Origin: Collimonas arenae
GTDB lineage: Bacteria > Pseudomonadota > Gammaproteobacteria > Burkholderiales > Burkholderiaceae_D
Reading direction: 5' to 3'
DNA: 64,000 nucleotides
Assembly (NCBI RefSeq): GCF_000786695.1
Contig: NZ_CP009962.1
Coordinates: 5,084,001-5,148,000, forward strand
The number at the start of each line of letters is the position of its first letter. The first letter of the stretch is position 1. The notes below the pieces were generated by a model, which worked only from the letters and a program-made list of their open reading frames with translations, was not told where the DNA came from and did not search any database. Made by a program: the position numbers and the translations under genes. Positions 1-7,679 of this stretch are shown here, piece after piece.

Positions 1-1050
1 GATTTCGCGATTCTCATCGAGCAAATGAAACAGCCTTTCCATATCAGCCAGGCTCTGCTTGATTTCACGGTAAATCACGCCGAGGAAATTCAGCGGGATG
101 TACAGTTGGATCATGAAAGAGTTGACCAGTACCAGGTCGCCCAAAGTCATCTTGCCGTCGATTACACCCTGCGTCGCACGCCATAAAATCAGGGTCACCG
201 CGATGGCGATGATCAGCGATTGCCCGGTGTTGAGCAGCGATAGCGAAGTCTGCGATTTGACCGCTGCCGTTTCGTAGCGCATTAGACCGTCGTCGTAGCG
301 TCGCGCTTCGTATTCCTCATTGCCGAAATACTTGACGGTCTCGTAGTTGATCAGCGAATCGATGGCTTTGGTGTTGGCGCTCGAATCCAGTGTGTTCATG
401 GTGCGCCGGAAATGAGTGCGCCATTCGGTTACCGTCACCGTAAAACCAATGTAGCTGACCAGCGCCACTACCGTGATGCCGGCGAACCAGATATCGTAAT
501 GCAGCACTAGGTAGCCCAGCACCAGAGAGATTTCAATCAGGGTCGGCAAGATGCTGAACAAGGCGTACGACACCAGAGAAGATATTCCGCGCGTACCGCG
601 TTCGATATCGCGCGTCATGCCGCCGGTCTGTCGGTTCAAATGGAAACGCAAGGACAGCGAATGCAGGTGACGGAAAACCTGCAAGGCGATGGTGCGCACC
701 GCGCGCTGGGTGACGCGGGCAAAGACGAATTCGCGCAGTTCGGTGAACAAGGTGGTGCTCAGGCGTAGCGCGCCGTAAGCCACCAGTATCCCCAATGGCA
801 GCACCAGCAACGCCAGCGGATGCGTGGCGGTGACGGTCATGCTGTCGACCAGCTTCTTCAAGACCAACGGCACGCCGACATTGGCCAGCTTGGCGCCCAG
901 CATGAACAACAATGCCAGCGAGACCCGCCATTTATAGGTCCAGAGATAGGGCAGCAAGGTCTTGAGCGTGGCCCAATCGCTGCGCTTGGGCTGGGCGCCG
1001 CTGGTAGCGGTGGCAGCGGCGTCTGGCTGTGGGGCGGAATGGTGGCGCAT
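1..1050 (-). CDS. Atm1/HMT1-type ABC exporter, N-terminal part (cut by window edge)
   Basis: The reading frame is open from an ATG at 1050 to the window edge, giving 350 residues of the membrane half of a half-size ABC exporter; the ATPase half lies outside. Several hydrophobic helices are visible (about residues 43-64 and 80-100, and later ones near 165-225). The stretches SLRFHLNRQTGGMTRDIERG and LINYETVKYFGNEEYE are characteristic of the Atm1/ABCB7 and heavy-metal (HMT1) subfamily, which exports glutathione-linked or Fe-S-related compounds from the cytoplasm. Family assignment is firm; the substrate is inferred. A short inverted-repeat element sits just upstream of the start. Confidence 0.85.
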   Translation of the reverse strand, partial: MRHHSAPQPDAAATATSGAQPKRSDWATLKTLLPYLWTYKWRVSLALLFMLGAKLANVGVPLVLKKLVDSMTVTATHPLALLVLPLGILVAYGALRLSTTLFTELREFVFARVTQRAVRTIALQVFRHLHSLSLRFHLNRQTGGMTRDIERGTRGISSLVSYALFSILPTLIEISLVLGYLVLHYDIWFAGITVVALVSYIGFTVTVTEWRTHFRRTMNTLDSSANTKAIDSLINYETVKYFGNEEYEARRYDDGLMRYETAAVKSQTSLSLLNTGQSLIIAIAVTLILWRATQGVIDGKMTLGDLVLVNSFMIQLYIPLNFLGVIYREIKQSLADMERLFHLLDENREI

Positions 1051-1073
1051 AGGGTGACAATCTTTATGTATAG

Positions 1074-1172
1074 GGACTTACGCAAAATCGTTCTGGCAAG
1101 ACGCATCGACGAAGACAGTACGAATGGTCGGCCAGGAGATGCAACGCGGTCAGGGCAGTTTTGCGTAAGTCC
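1074..1172. repeat. Short inverted-repeat element A (99 bp)
   Basis: Perfect 14-bp terminal inverted repeats (ggacttacgcaaaa at 1074-1087 and its complement at 1159-1172) enclose 71 bp. The interior contains cgacgaagacagtacga (1107-1123), found again in inverted orientation inside the element at 1668-1848. It lies between two divergent genes and encodes nothing. It is probably a MITE/REP-like non-autonomous repeat; it could contribute promoter or RNA structure. Confidence 0.6.
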
Positions 1173-1235
1173 TGGGTATAAATGGTTTAAGCTACGGGCA
1201 TAACAGACTATTGTAGCTCTCGGGGAAAATAAAAG

Positions 1236-1643
1236 ATGGCTGATCAAATCGACAATCAATTACCACTTGGCGCCATGCCGCAACTGCGCGTGATGCCGAT
1301 GCCGGCCGACGCCAATGTCCACGGCGACGTCTTTGGCGGTTGGATCATGGCACAAGTCGACATCGCCGGCTCGCTGCCGGCCACGCGCCGCGCCAATGGC
1401 CGCGTCGCCACCATTGCGGTGAACTCCTTCTTGTTCAAGCAACCGGTATTTGTCGGCGACCTGCTGTCTTTTTACGCCGAGATCGTCAAGGTCGGCAATA
1501 CCTCGATCACGGTCAACGTCGAAGTCTATGCGGAACGTAACCGGCTGCAAACGGAGATCGTCAAAGTGACCGAAGCGACGCTGACCTATGTCGCTACCGA
1601 CGACCAGCGCAAGCCGCGCAAGCTACCTCAGCTCACGCCTTGA
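1236..1643 (+). CDS. yciA: YciA-like acyl-CoA thioesterase (hot-dog fold)
   Basis: This 135-residue protein has the size of single-domain hot-dog thioesterases. The signature NVHGDVFGGWIMAQVDIAG (about residues 28-46) contains the conserved G-D-x-F-G-G-W segment of YciA, including the catalytic Asp, and is followed by the expected strand pattern (VNSFLFKQPVFVGDLL). YciA hydrolyses a wide range of cytoplasmic acyl-CoA esters and helps recycle CoA. It is monocistronic here, divergent from the exporter. The start ATG follows aaaataaaag, a weak ribosome site. Confidence in family is high; chain-length preference cannot be read from sequence. Confidence 0.9.
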   Translation: MADQIDNQLPLGAMPQLRVMPMPADANVHGDVFGGWIMAQVDIAGSLPATRRANGRVATIAVNSFLFKQPVFVGDLLSFYAEIVKVGNTSITVNVEVYAERNRLQTEIVKVTEATLTYVATDDQRKPRKLPQLTP

Positions 1644-1667
1644 TTGGTTTCTGTCTATTTTCTACTT

Positions 1668-1848
1668 AGAGGCTGTTGCAAACGCACCTGGCGTTGTTGC
1701 CCTTGCAGGGCGCGCCCGGACTTGCAAGCCCGGGGCGTTCCGCAGGCAGACGACAGTGTCGCCTGAAACCCCTGCTACACCCTCCTAGCCGTACTACTCG
1801 TACTGTCTTCGTCGGAGCGCCTAGCCATCTGTGTTCGCAACAGCCTCT
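1668..1848. repeat. Short inverted-repeat element B (181 bp)
   Basis: Terminal inverted repeats of 16 bp with one mismatch (agaggctgttgcaaac at 1668-1683; complement at 1833-1848) flank a GC-rich interior. The interior carries a 17-bp block shared with element A (1798-1814, opposite strand) and a 12-bp block, aggcagacgaca (1744-1755), shared with element C (56987-56998). The right end abuts the stop codon of the IclR gene, so the element may form that gene's 3' hairpin. Confidence 0.6.
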
Positions 1849-2687
1849 TACTTTCTCGCCGGGGCCTGATGCGCACCCAATTCGCCTGAAATCCCGGCAG
1901 CCGCGGCCTGCACCACTGCAATCAGTGACTGCATCCGCTCAAGCGGCATGTAAGGCAACGTGCTGGAGACACTGATGGCGGCGACGATGGCGTGGCTGGC
2001 GTCGTAGATCGGCGCCGCCACACAACGTATCGACGGTTCATTGTCTTCCAGGTCGAAAGCGTAGCCGCCTTTAGCGTACTCGCGCATCTGCTCGCGAAAC
2101 TCGGCCCAGCTGCGCTTCGGCAGCAAGCGGGAAGTATCGACGCTGGTAGCCGAGCTGCGCTTCTGGTACAGGTTTTTCCATTCGTCCTCGCTCATTCCCA
2201 GCATCAGCGCCTTGCCGACGCCGGTGGTGGCGATAGGCATGCGATGCCCCACCCGCGAACGCATTTCCAAACCCTTCTTGCCGGGAATCTTGTCCAGATA
2301 GAGTACGTCGTCGGCATCTTGCAAAGCCAGGTGAATCGTATCGCCGGACTGTTCAGCCAAGCGCTCCAGATAAGGCCGAGCCACCACGCTCAGCGAAACT
2401 TCATCGCGCGCCTGGAATCCCAGTTCAATCAGTTTCGGCCCCAGTGCATAGCCGATGCTGGGCGTAAAACGCAGGAAGCGCTCCTGCACCAGGCAGTTGG
2501 CCAACCGGTGTGTAGTACTACGCGTCGTGCCGAGCAGTTGCGCGATGTCTTTCAGGTCGCGCGCGCCGCCGGCTACCGCCTGTAGCACCGCCAGTCCACG
2601 CGTCAAGGTCTGGGTCCCGGTGGGCGCTGCAGCGACGGCGTCATCTGCGTTGCCGGCGTTATCAAGCGAGTCTGGAGTTTGTCGCAT
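1848..2687 (-). CDS. IclR-family transcriptional regulator of the dgo operon
   Basis: The 279-residue protein has the IclR layout: an N-terminal winged helix (about 27-90, with LARGLAVLQAVAGGARDLK and the recognition region TTRSTTHRLANCL) and a C-terminal effector domain (about 105-265, containing GKKGLEMRSRVGHRMPI and SPTTGVGKAL-like motifs). It is divergent from dgoK-dgoA-dgoD, so it probably senses galactonate or a downstream intermediate and controls that operon; this is inferred from position. In E. coli the equivalent regulator, DgoR, belongs to the GntR family, so this is a non-homologous solution. A GTG lies one codon before the chosen ATG. Confidence 0.85.
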   Translation of the reverse strand: MRQTPDSLDNAGNADDAVAAAPTGTQTLTRGLAVLQAVAGGARDLKDIAQLLGTTRSTTHRLANCLVQERFLRFTPSIGYALGPKLIELGFQARDEVSLSVVARPYLERLAEQSGDTIHLALQDADDVLYLDKIPGKKGLEMRSRVGHRMPIATTGVGKALMLGMSEDEWKNLYQKRSSATSVDTSRLLPKRSWAEFREQMREYAKGGYAFDLEDNEPSIRCVAAPIYDASHAIVAAISVSSTLPYMPLERMQSLIAVVQAAAAGISGELGAHQAPARK

Positions 2688-2710
2688 CACGCGTCTTTCA
2701 AATCAATAAA

Positions 2711-2745
2711 TCCCATATATTGGGACATAGTATCATATATTGACA
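2711..2745. promoter_or_regulatory. Probable IclR operator in the dgo divergent promoter
   Basis: A palindrome with 5-bp arms (tccca-tatat-tggga, 2711-2725) lies between the divergent regulator and dgoK. The core catatattg recurs exactly 20 bp later (2734-2742), about two helical turns away. Such paired sites suit a tetrameric IclR protein. Binding is inferred. Confidence 0.45.
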
Positions 2746-2837
2746 GGGGATGACTATCAGCATAAAGTACGCAGCTACGGATTGCCTGCATAGTCACCGG
2801 TAAGAGGCAAAAATCAGGCGATGCTTCAGGCGATCCT

Positions 2838-3896
2838 ATGACAGCAATCCCAACAACTCCAGAATCTGCGAAACCGATGACTAAGCCACTGCAGCAAACC
2901 CGCCTGATAGCACTCGATTGGGGTACTTCCTCGCTGCGCGCCTACCGCCTGGGCGCCGACGGCAAGCGACTTGAGTTGCGGGCGCTGCCTTGGGGCGTCA
3001 TGCAGTTGCCGCCGGCCGGCACTGAACCCAACGCCGGTTTTGAAGCTGCTTTCGAACAAGCTTGCGGCGACTGGCTGCTGGCTGAACCAGGTACGCCCGT
3101 GATCGCCGCCGGCATGGTCGGCAGCCGCCAAGGTTGGTCCGAAGCGGCTTATCTGGAAGTGCCGATTGCAGTCGCCCATATCGGCAGCAACCTGAACGTC
3201 GTGTGCAACCGCCATGGCCAAGCAATCCATATCGTGCCCGGCCTGATTGAAAATTCTTTGCTGCCGAACGTCATGCGAGGCGAAGAGACCCAGGTAATCG
3301 GCGCGCTGTCGCTGAGTGGTGACAACGCAACCGGGCACGCTGAACATATCCTGATCGGCCTGCCGGGCACCCATTCGAAATGGGTGCACGTACAACATAC
3401 GACAGCGCAAAGCGAGCTGACCCATTTCGATACCTTCATGACCGGCGAGGTGTATGCAGCACTGTGCGGGCACACCATTCTCGGGCGCGGCATGGAAGCC
3501 GCCGCGCCAGAAGTGGCCAGCGTCTGGCATGGCTTCGAGCGCGGCCTGCAAGTCGCAGGCACTGCCGCTGGCGCAGCGGGCGTGCTGTCGACCATATTCA
3601 GCACCCGTACGCTGGGCTTGACCGGCGTACTCGATGGCGCTGGCCAGCGCGAATATTTATCTGGGCTGCTGATCGGCCACGAAATCGCGGCCTTGAAAAC
3701 GCTGTTGCAGAATCAGGGGCGCCTGCCAGACCGCGTCATGCTGGTTGGCGAAGACGGATTATGCCAACGCTATGCAAACGGGTTGCACGCCTATGGCTTT
3801 GCCGGCATTGAGATAGTGCAGCAAGCCACCGAGCGCGGATTGTGGCAACTTGCTCTCAGCGCAGGTTTGCTACCGCACACTGAGCGCACCAATTAA
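2838..3896 (+). CDS. dgoK: 2-dehydro-3-deoxygalactonokinase
   Basis: DgoK phosphorylates 2-dehydro-3-deoxy-D-galactonate at O6, the second step of galactonate breakdown (De Ley-Doudoroff route). The protein has the DgoK-type phosphate-binding start ALDWGTSSLRAYRL (about 25-38) and conserved GMVGSRQGW and GLPGTHSKWV motifs (the latter about 175-184). At 352 residues it is somewhat longer than E. coli DgoK, partly from an N-terminal extension; an internal ATG at 2877 is an alternative start. It leads the three-gene dgo operon, with dgoA 25 bp downstream. Confidence 0.92.
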   Translation: MTAIPTTPESAKPMTKPLQQTRLIALDWGTSSLRAYRLGADGKRLELRALPWGVMQLPPAGTEPNAGFEAAFEQACGDWLLAEPGTPVIAAGMVGSRQGWSEAAYLEVPIAVAHIGSNLNVVCNRHGQAIHIVPGLIENSLLPNVMRGEETQVIGALSLSGDNATGHAEHILIGLPGTHSKWVHVQHTTAQSELTHFDTFMTGEVYAALCGHTILGRGMEAAAPEVASVWHGFERGLQVAGTAAGAAGVLSTIFSTRTLGLTGVLDGAGQREYLSGLLIGHEIAALKTLLQNQGRLPDRVMLVGEDGLCQRYANGLHAYGFAGIEIVQQATERGLWQLALSAGLLPHTERTN

Positions 3897-3921
3897 TGCG
3901 GGCCTCTATCAGGAATCCATC

Positions 3922-4557
3922 ATGTTGAAAAACGCATTGAAGCAGTGCGGACTGATCGCCATACTGCGCGGCGTCAAACCGCTTGAGGTGGCGGCCATCG
4001 GCCTCAAGCTGTATGAAGCCGGCTTCAGGATCATTGAGGTACCGCTCAACTCGCCCGAACCTTACGACAGCATCCGCACCTTGCGCACCACCCTGCCGGC
4101 AGACTGCTTGGTGGGCGCAGGCACCGTCTTGACCACAGATCAGGTGGCGGCAGTCAAACGCGCGGGCGGTGAAATCATCGTAATGCCGCATAGCGATCCG
4201 CTGGTGATCGCTGCCGCCAAGCAGGCTGGCATGGCGTGCGCGCCCGGTGTCGCCACGGTCACCGAAGCGTTTGCCGCACTGGCGGCCGGCGCCGACGTCT
4301 TGAAAATGTTCCCGGCCGAGCAGCTGGGTGCACACGTGGTCAAGGCATGGCGTGCGGTCATCCCGCACGAAATCGCCTTGCTGCCGGTGGGCGGCATCAC
4401 GCCGGAAAACCTGGCGGCATTCATTGACGCCGGCGCTTCCGGATTTGGCTTGGGATCGGCCTTGTACAAGCCGGACCTGAGTGCAGAACAAGTGGGCCAG
4501 CATGCCAACAAATTTGTTGCTGCATGGTGCGCGGTACAAGAGCAACGCAGCAAATAA
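3922..4557 (+). CDS. dgoA: 2-dehydro-3-deoxy-6-phosphogalactonate aldolase
   Basis: This class I (Schiff-base) aldolase splits KDPGal into pyruvate and glyceraldehyde 3-phosphate. The 211-residue protein has the KDPG/KDPGal fold signatures: LIAILRGVKPLEV near the start, the general-base Glu39 in RIIEVPLN, GAGTVLT (65-71), and the Schiff-base Lys128 in DVLKMFPAE. I chose the ATG at 3922, preceded by aggaatccatc, because upstream in-frame sequence overlaps dgoK and does not resemble the family. It lies between dgoK and dgoD in the same operon. Confidence 0.93.
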   Translation: MLKNALKQCGLIAILRGVKPLEVAAIGLKLYEAGFRIIEVPLNSPEPYDSIRTLRTTLPADCLVGAGTVLTTDQVAAVKRAGGEIIVMPHSDPLVIAAAKQAGMACAPGVATVTEAFAALAAGADVLKMFPAEQLGAHVVKAWRAVIPHEIALLPVGGITPENLAAFIDAGASGFGLGSALYKPDLSAEQVGQHANKFVAAWCAVQEQRSK

Positions 4558-4609
4558 TAGTTGACCAGGCGCGGGCCGACCCGCCGCCTGTAACCAGGAG
4601 ACCCATTTA

Positions 4610-5758
4610 ATGAAAATCACCAAACTCACCACTTACATCGTACCGCCGCGTTGGTGCTTTCTGAAGATAGAAACCGATGAGGGTGTGGTCGGATGGGGCG
4701 AGCCGGTGGTGGAAGGCCGTGTGCATAGCGTCGTTGCTGCGGTAGAAGAATTGTCCGACTACCTGATTGGCAAGGATCCGCGCCATATCGAAGACCATTG
4801 GACAGTGCTGTATCGCGGTGGCTTTTATCGCGGCGGCGCCATTCATATGAGTGCGCTGGCCGGTATCGACCAGGCTTTGTGGGATATCAAAGGCAAGGCG
4901 CTCGGCGTTTCCGTCAGCCAGTTGCTGGGCGGCCCGGTGCGTGACAGCATCCGCGTTTATTCCTGGATCGGCGGCGACCGGCCGGCCGATACCGCGGCGG
5001 CGGCCAAAGATGCCGTGGCGCGCGGCTTTACTGCAGTGAAGATGAACGGCACCGAAGAATTGCAGTTCGTCGATTCATATGAAAAAATCGAAGCGACATT
5101 GGCCAACGTCGCCGCAGTGCGCGAGGCGGTCGGTCCGCATATCGGCATCGGCGTCGATTTCCATGGCCGGGTGCATAAGCCTATGGCGAAGATCCTGATC
5201 AAGGAACTGGATCCGTACAAGCTGATGTTCATCGAGGAACCGGTGCTCAGCGAAAACTACGAAGCGCTGAAGGAACTCGCGCCCTTGACCAGCACGCCGA
5301 TTGCGCTGGGCGAGCGCTTGTATTCGCGCTGGGATTTCAAGCGCGTCCTGAGCGAAGGCTATGTCGATATCATCCAGCCGGATGTGTCGCACGCCGGCGG
5401 CATCACCGAAACCCGCAAGATCGCCACCATGGCGGAAGCTTACGACGTCGCGGTGGCACTACATTGCCCGCTCGGGCCGATCGCGCTAGCGGCCTGCCTG
5501 CAAGTCGACGCGGTGTCGTATAACGCGTTCATCCAGGAGCAAAGTCTGGGCATTCACTATAACGAGAGCAACGATCTGCTCGACTATGTGAAGCAGCCGG
5601 AAGTATTCGCCTATGACAAGGGCTATGTCACGATTCCGCAAGGACCGGGCCTGGGCATTGAAATCAACGAAGAATATGTCAAGGAACGGGCCGCTATCGG
5701 TCATCGCTGGCGTAATCCTATCTGGCGTCACAAGGACGGCAGCTTTGCCGAGTGGTGA
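4610..5758 (+). CDS. dgoD: D-galactonate dehydratase
   Basis: This enolase-superfamily dehydratase converts D-galactonate to 2-dehydro-3-deoxygalactonate, the first step of the pathway. At 382 residues it equals E. coli DgoD in length. All expected residues fall at family positions: metal ligands Asp183, Glu209 and Glu235, with His185 (GVDFHGR) and His285 (ALHCPLGP) as acid/base residues. A strong ribosome site (aggag) precedes the ATG. The operon has kinase, aldolase and dehydratase, but no obvious galactonate transporter is in the window. Confidence 0.96.
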   Translation: MKITKLTTYIVPPRWCFLKIETDEGVVGWGEPVVEGRVHSVVAAVEELSDYLIGKDPRHIEDHWTVLYRGGFYRGGAIHMSALAGIDQALWDIKGKALGVSVSQLLGGPVRDSIRVYSWIGGDRPADTAAAAKDAVARGFTAVKMNGTEELQFVDSYEKIEATLANVAAVREAVGPHIGIGVDFHGRVHKPMAKILIKELDPYKLMFIEEPVLSENYEALKELAPLTSTPIALGERLYSRWDFKRVLSEGYVDIIQPDVSHAGGITETRKIATMAEAYDVAVALHCPLGPIALAACLQVDAVSYNAFIQEQSLGIHYNESNDLLDYVKQPEVFAYDKGYVTIPQGPGLGIEINEEYVKERAAIGHRWRNPIWRHKDGSFAEW

Positions 5759-5781
5759 TACATAGCTGGATAAAATCACCG

Positions 5782-5823
5782 TAAAAAAAACAAACCCCGG
5801 ATACGCTTATGGCATATCCGGGG
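5782..5823 (-). terminator. Intrinsic terminator after fadD
   Basis: A 9-bp perfect stem (ccccggata at 5795-5803, tatccgggg at 5815-5823) is followed on the minus strand by a tract of eight T. It lies between the convergent dgoD and fadD ends and terminates fadD; the hairpin may also slow dgo transcription. Confidence 0.85.
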
Positions 5824-5880
5824 TATTCACTTCACAACGGCGGCATCCGGCAAGATGCTACTGTTTTCAGACATCCTGTT

Positions 5881-7575
5881 TCAGGCAGCTTGCTTCTGCT
5901 CCGCGGGCTTTTCATCGCGCAATTCGCGGCGCAAGATCTTGCCGACATTAGTCTTCGGCAGATCGGTGCGGAACTCAATGTACTTCGGCCGCTTGTAGCC
6001 GGTCAACTGCTCACGGCAATAAGCCATCAACTGTTCTGCCGTCAGCGACGGATCCTTGCGCACCACGAAAATCTTCACGACTTCGCCCGCATGCTCGTCC
6101 GGCACGCCGACGCAGGCGCATTCCAGAACGCCGGGGTGCTGCACCACGACGCCTTCGACTTCGTTCGGATAGACGTTGAAGCCGGAGACCAGGATCATGT
6201 CTTTCTTGCGGTCGACAATCTTGGTGTAGCCACGTTCATCCATGACACCGATATCGCCGGACTTGAAGAAACCGTCTGCGGTCATGACCTTGGCGGTTTC
6301 ATCGTCGCGGTTCCAGTAGCCGCGCATCACTTGCGGGCCGCGAATCGCGATTTCGCCCGGCTGGCCCAGCGGCACCGGATTGCCTGCGTCGTCCAGGATG
6401 GCGATCTCGGTCGACGGCAACGGCAAGCCGATAGTGCCGCTGTATTCGGTGATCGTGCATGGATTGGCGCTGGCGATTGGCGAAGTTTCGGACAAGCCGT
6501 AACCTTCTATGATCGGGCATCCGGTCACTTCTTTCCATTTGTCGGCAACTGCTTTTTGCACTGCCATGCCGCCACCGACGCACACCCGATAACCGGAGAA
6601 ATCCAGCTTGGCGAAATCTGGATGGTGCAGCAGCGCGTTATACAAGGTATTCACAGCCGGGAAAGTATTGATCTGGTACTTCGACATTTCCTTGATCAGG
6701 CCTGCGATGTCGCGCGGATTCGGAATCAGCAGGTTCAACGCGCCTTCGCGCATACCCAGCAAACCACATACTGTCAGCGCAAAAATATGGTACAGCGGCA
6801 AGGCGCATACGAATGCCAGTTGCTCGACCTTCGGTCCTTTGGCAAGACCAGGCGACAGCCATGCTTCAGCCTGCAACACGTTGGCCACGACATTGCGATG
6901 CGTCAGAGTCGCGCCTTTGGAGACGCCGGTAGTGCCGCCGGTATATTGCAGGAACGCGACATCTTCCTGGCCCAGCGTGACTGCGCCCAATTGCATCGAA
7001 GCACCTTGCGAGACCACGCTATTGAAAGGCGTCGAGCCAGGCAGGGAAAAGCCCGGCACCATTTTCTTGACATGCCGCACCACCAGGTTGACCAGCAAGC
7101 CTTTGACGCCCATCAGGTCGCCCATGCTGGCAACCACGACCTGCTTGATCTTGGTGCGCGCCACCACTTGCTGCAAGGTCGTGGCGAAATTTTCAAGGAT
7201 GAAGATGGCTTCTGCGCCGGAATCGTTCAGCTGGTGCTCGAGCTCACGCGGCGTGTACAGCGGATTCACGTTCACCACGATATAACCGGCACGCAAAATG
7301 GCGGCGATCGCCACCGGATATTGCAATACGTTCGGCATCATGATGGCGACTCGCGCACCCTTTTGCAGGCCCTTGGCTTGCAGCCAGGCGCCGACTTTGC
7401 GCGACAACTGATCGACTTCGGCGTAAGTCAGGTATTTACCCATGCAGGCATAGGCATTGCGCGCCGCATATTTCTGAAACGCCTCTTCCAGCAATTGCAC
7501 CAGCGACTGGTACTGGGTGTAGTCGATCTCAGTGGCGACGCCTTCAGGATACGACTTGAGCCAAAATTTATCCAT
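5881..7575 (-). CDS. fadD: Long-chain fatty acid-CoA ligase
   Basis: This 564-residue member of the adenylate-forming family activates fatty acids to acyl-CoA for beta-oxidation at the inner membrane. All core motifs are intact: the P-loop YTGGTTGVSKGATLTH, GYGLSETSP, the hinge region GDIGVMDERGYTKIVDRKKD, and the C-terminal catalytic Lys in PKTNVGKILRR. It starts with MDKFWLKSYPEGV, typical of proteobacterial FadD. It is convergent with dgoD and lies 104 bp downstream of a fusion gene on the same strand, with which it may be co-transcribed. Confidence 0.93.
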   Translation of the reverse strand: MDKFWLKSYPEGVATEIDYTQYQSLVQLLEEAFQKYAARNAYACMGKYLTYAEVDQLSRKVGAWLQAKGLQKGARVAIMMPNVLQYPVAIAAILRAGYIVVNVNPLYTPRELEHQLNDSGAEAIFILENFATTLQQVVARTKIKQVVVASMGDLMGVKGLLVNLVVRHVKKMVPGFSLPGSTPFNSVVSQGASMQLGAVTLGQEDVAFLQYTGGTTGVSKGATLTHRNVVANVLQAEAWLSPGLAKGPKVEQLAFVCALPLYHIFALTVCGLLGMREGALNLLIPNPRDIAGLIKEMSKYQINTFPAVNTLYNALLHHPDFAKLDFSGYRVCVGGGMAVQKAVADKWKEVTGCPIIEGYGLSETSPIASANPCTITEYSGTIGLPLPSTEIAILDDAGNPVPLGQPGEIAIRGPQVMRGYWNRDDETAKVMTADGFFKSGDIGVMDERGYTKIVDRKKDMILVSGFNVYPNEVEGVVVQHPGVLECACVGVPDEHAGEVVKIFVVRKDPSLTAEQLMAYCREQLTGYKRPKYIEFRTDLPKTNVGKILRRELRDEKPAEQKQAA

Positions 7576-7679
7576 GTTCTGCCTTTAGTCTCTGCTTGTT
7601 ATAAATGCATTGTTTTTGGCTTGTTTCACTTGGAATGAAGAAAACACGCCGATAGGGGATTTGGTAAGCACTCTGTCCG

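Noticed and set aside
5809..7638. 609-residue open frame on the plus strand
   Set aside because: It is the reverse-strand shadow of fadD, which has all family motifs; the shadow has low-complexity Gln/His/Arg composition and no recognisable domain.
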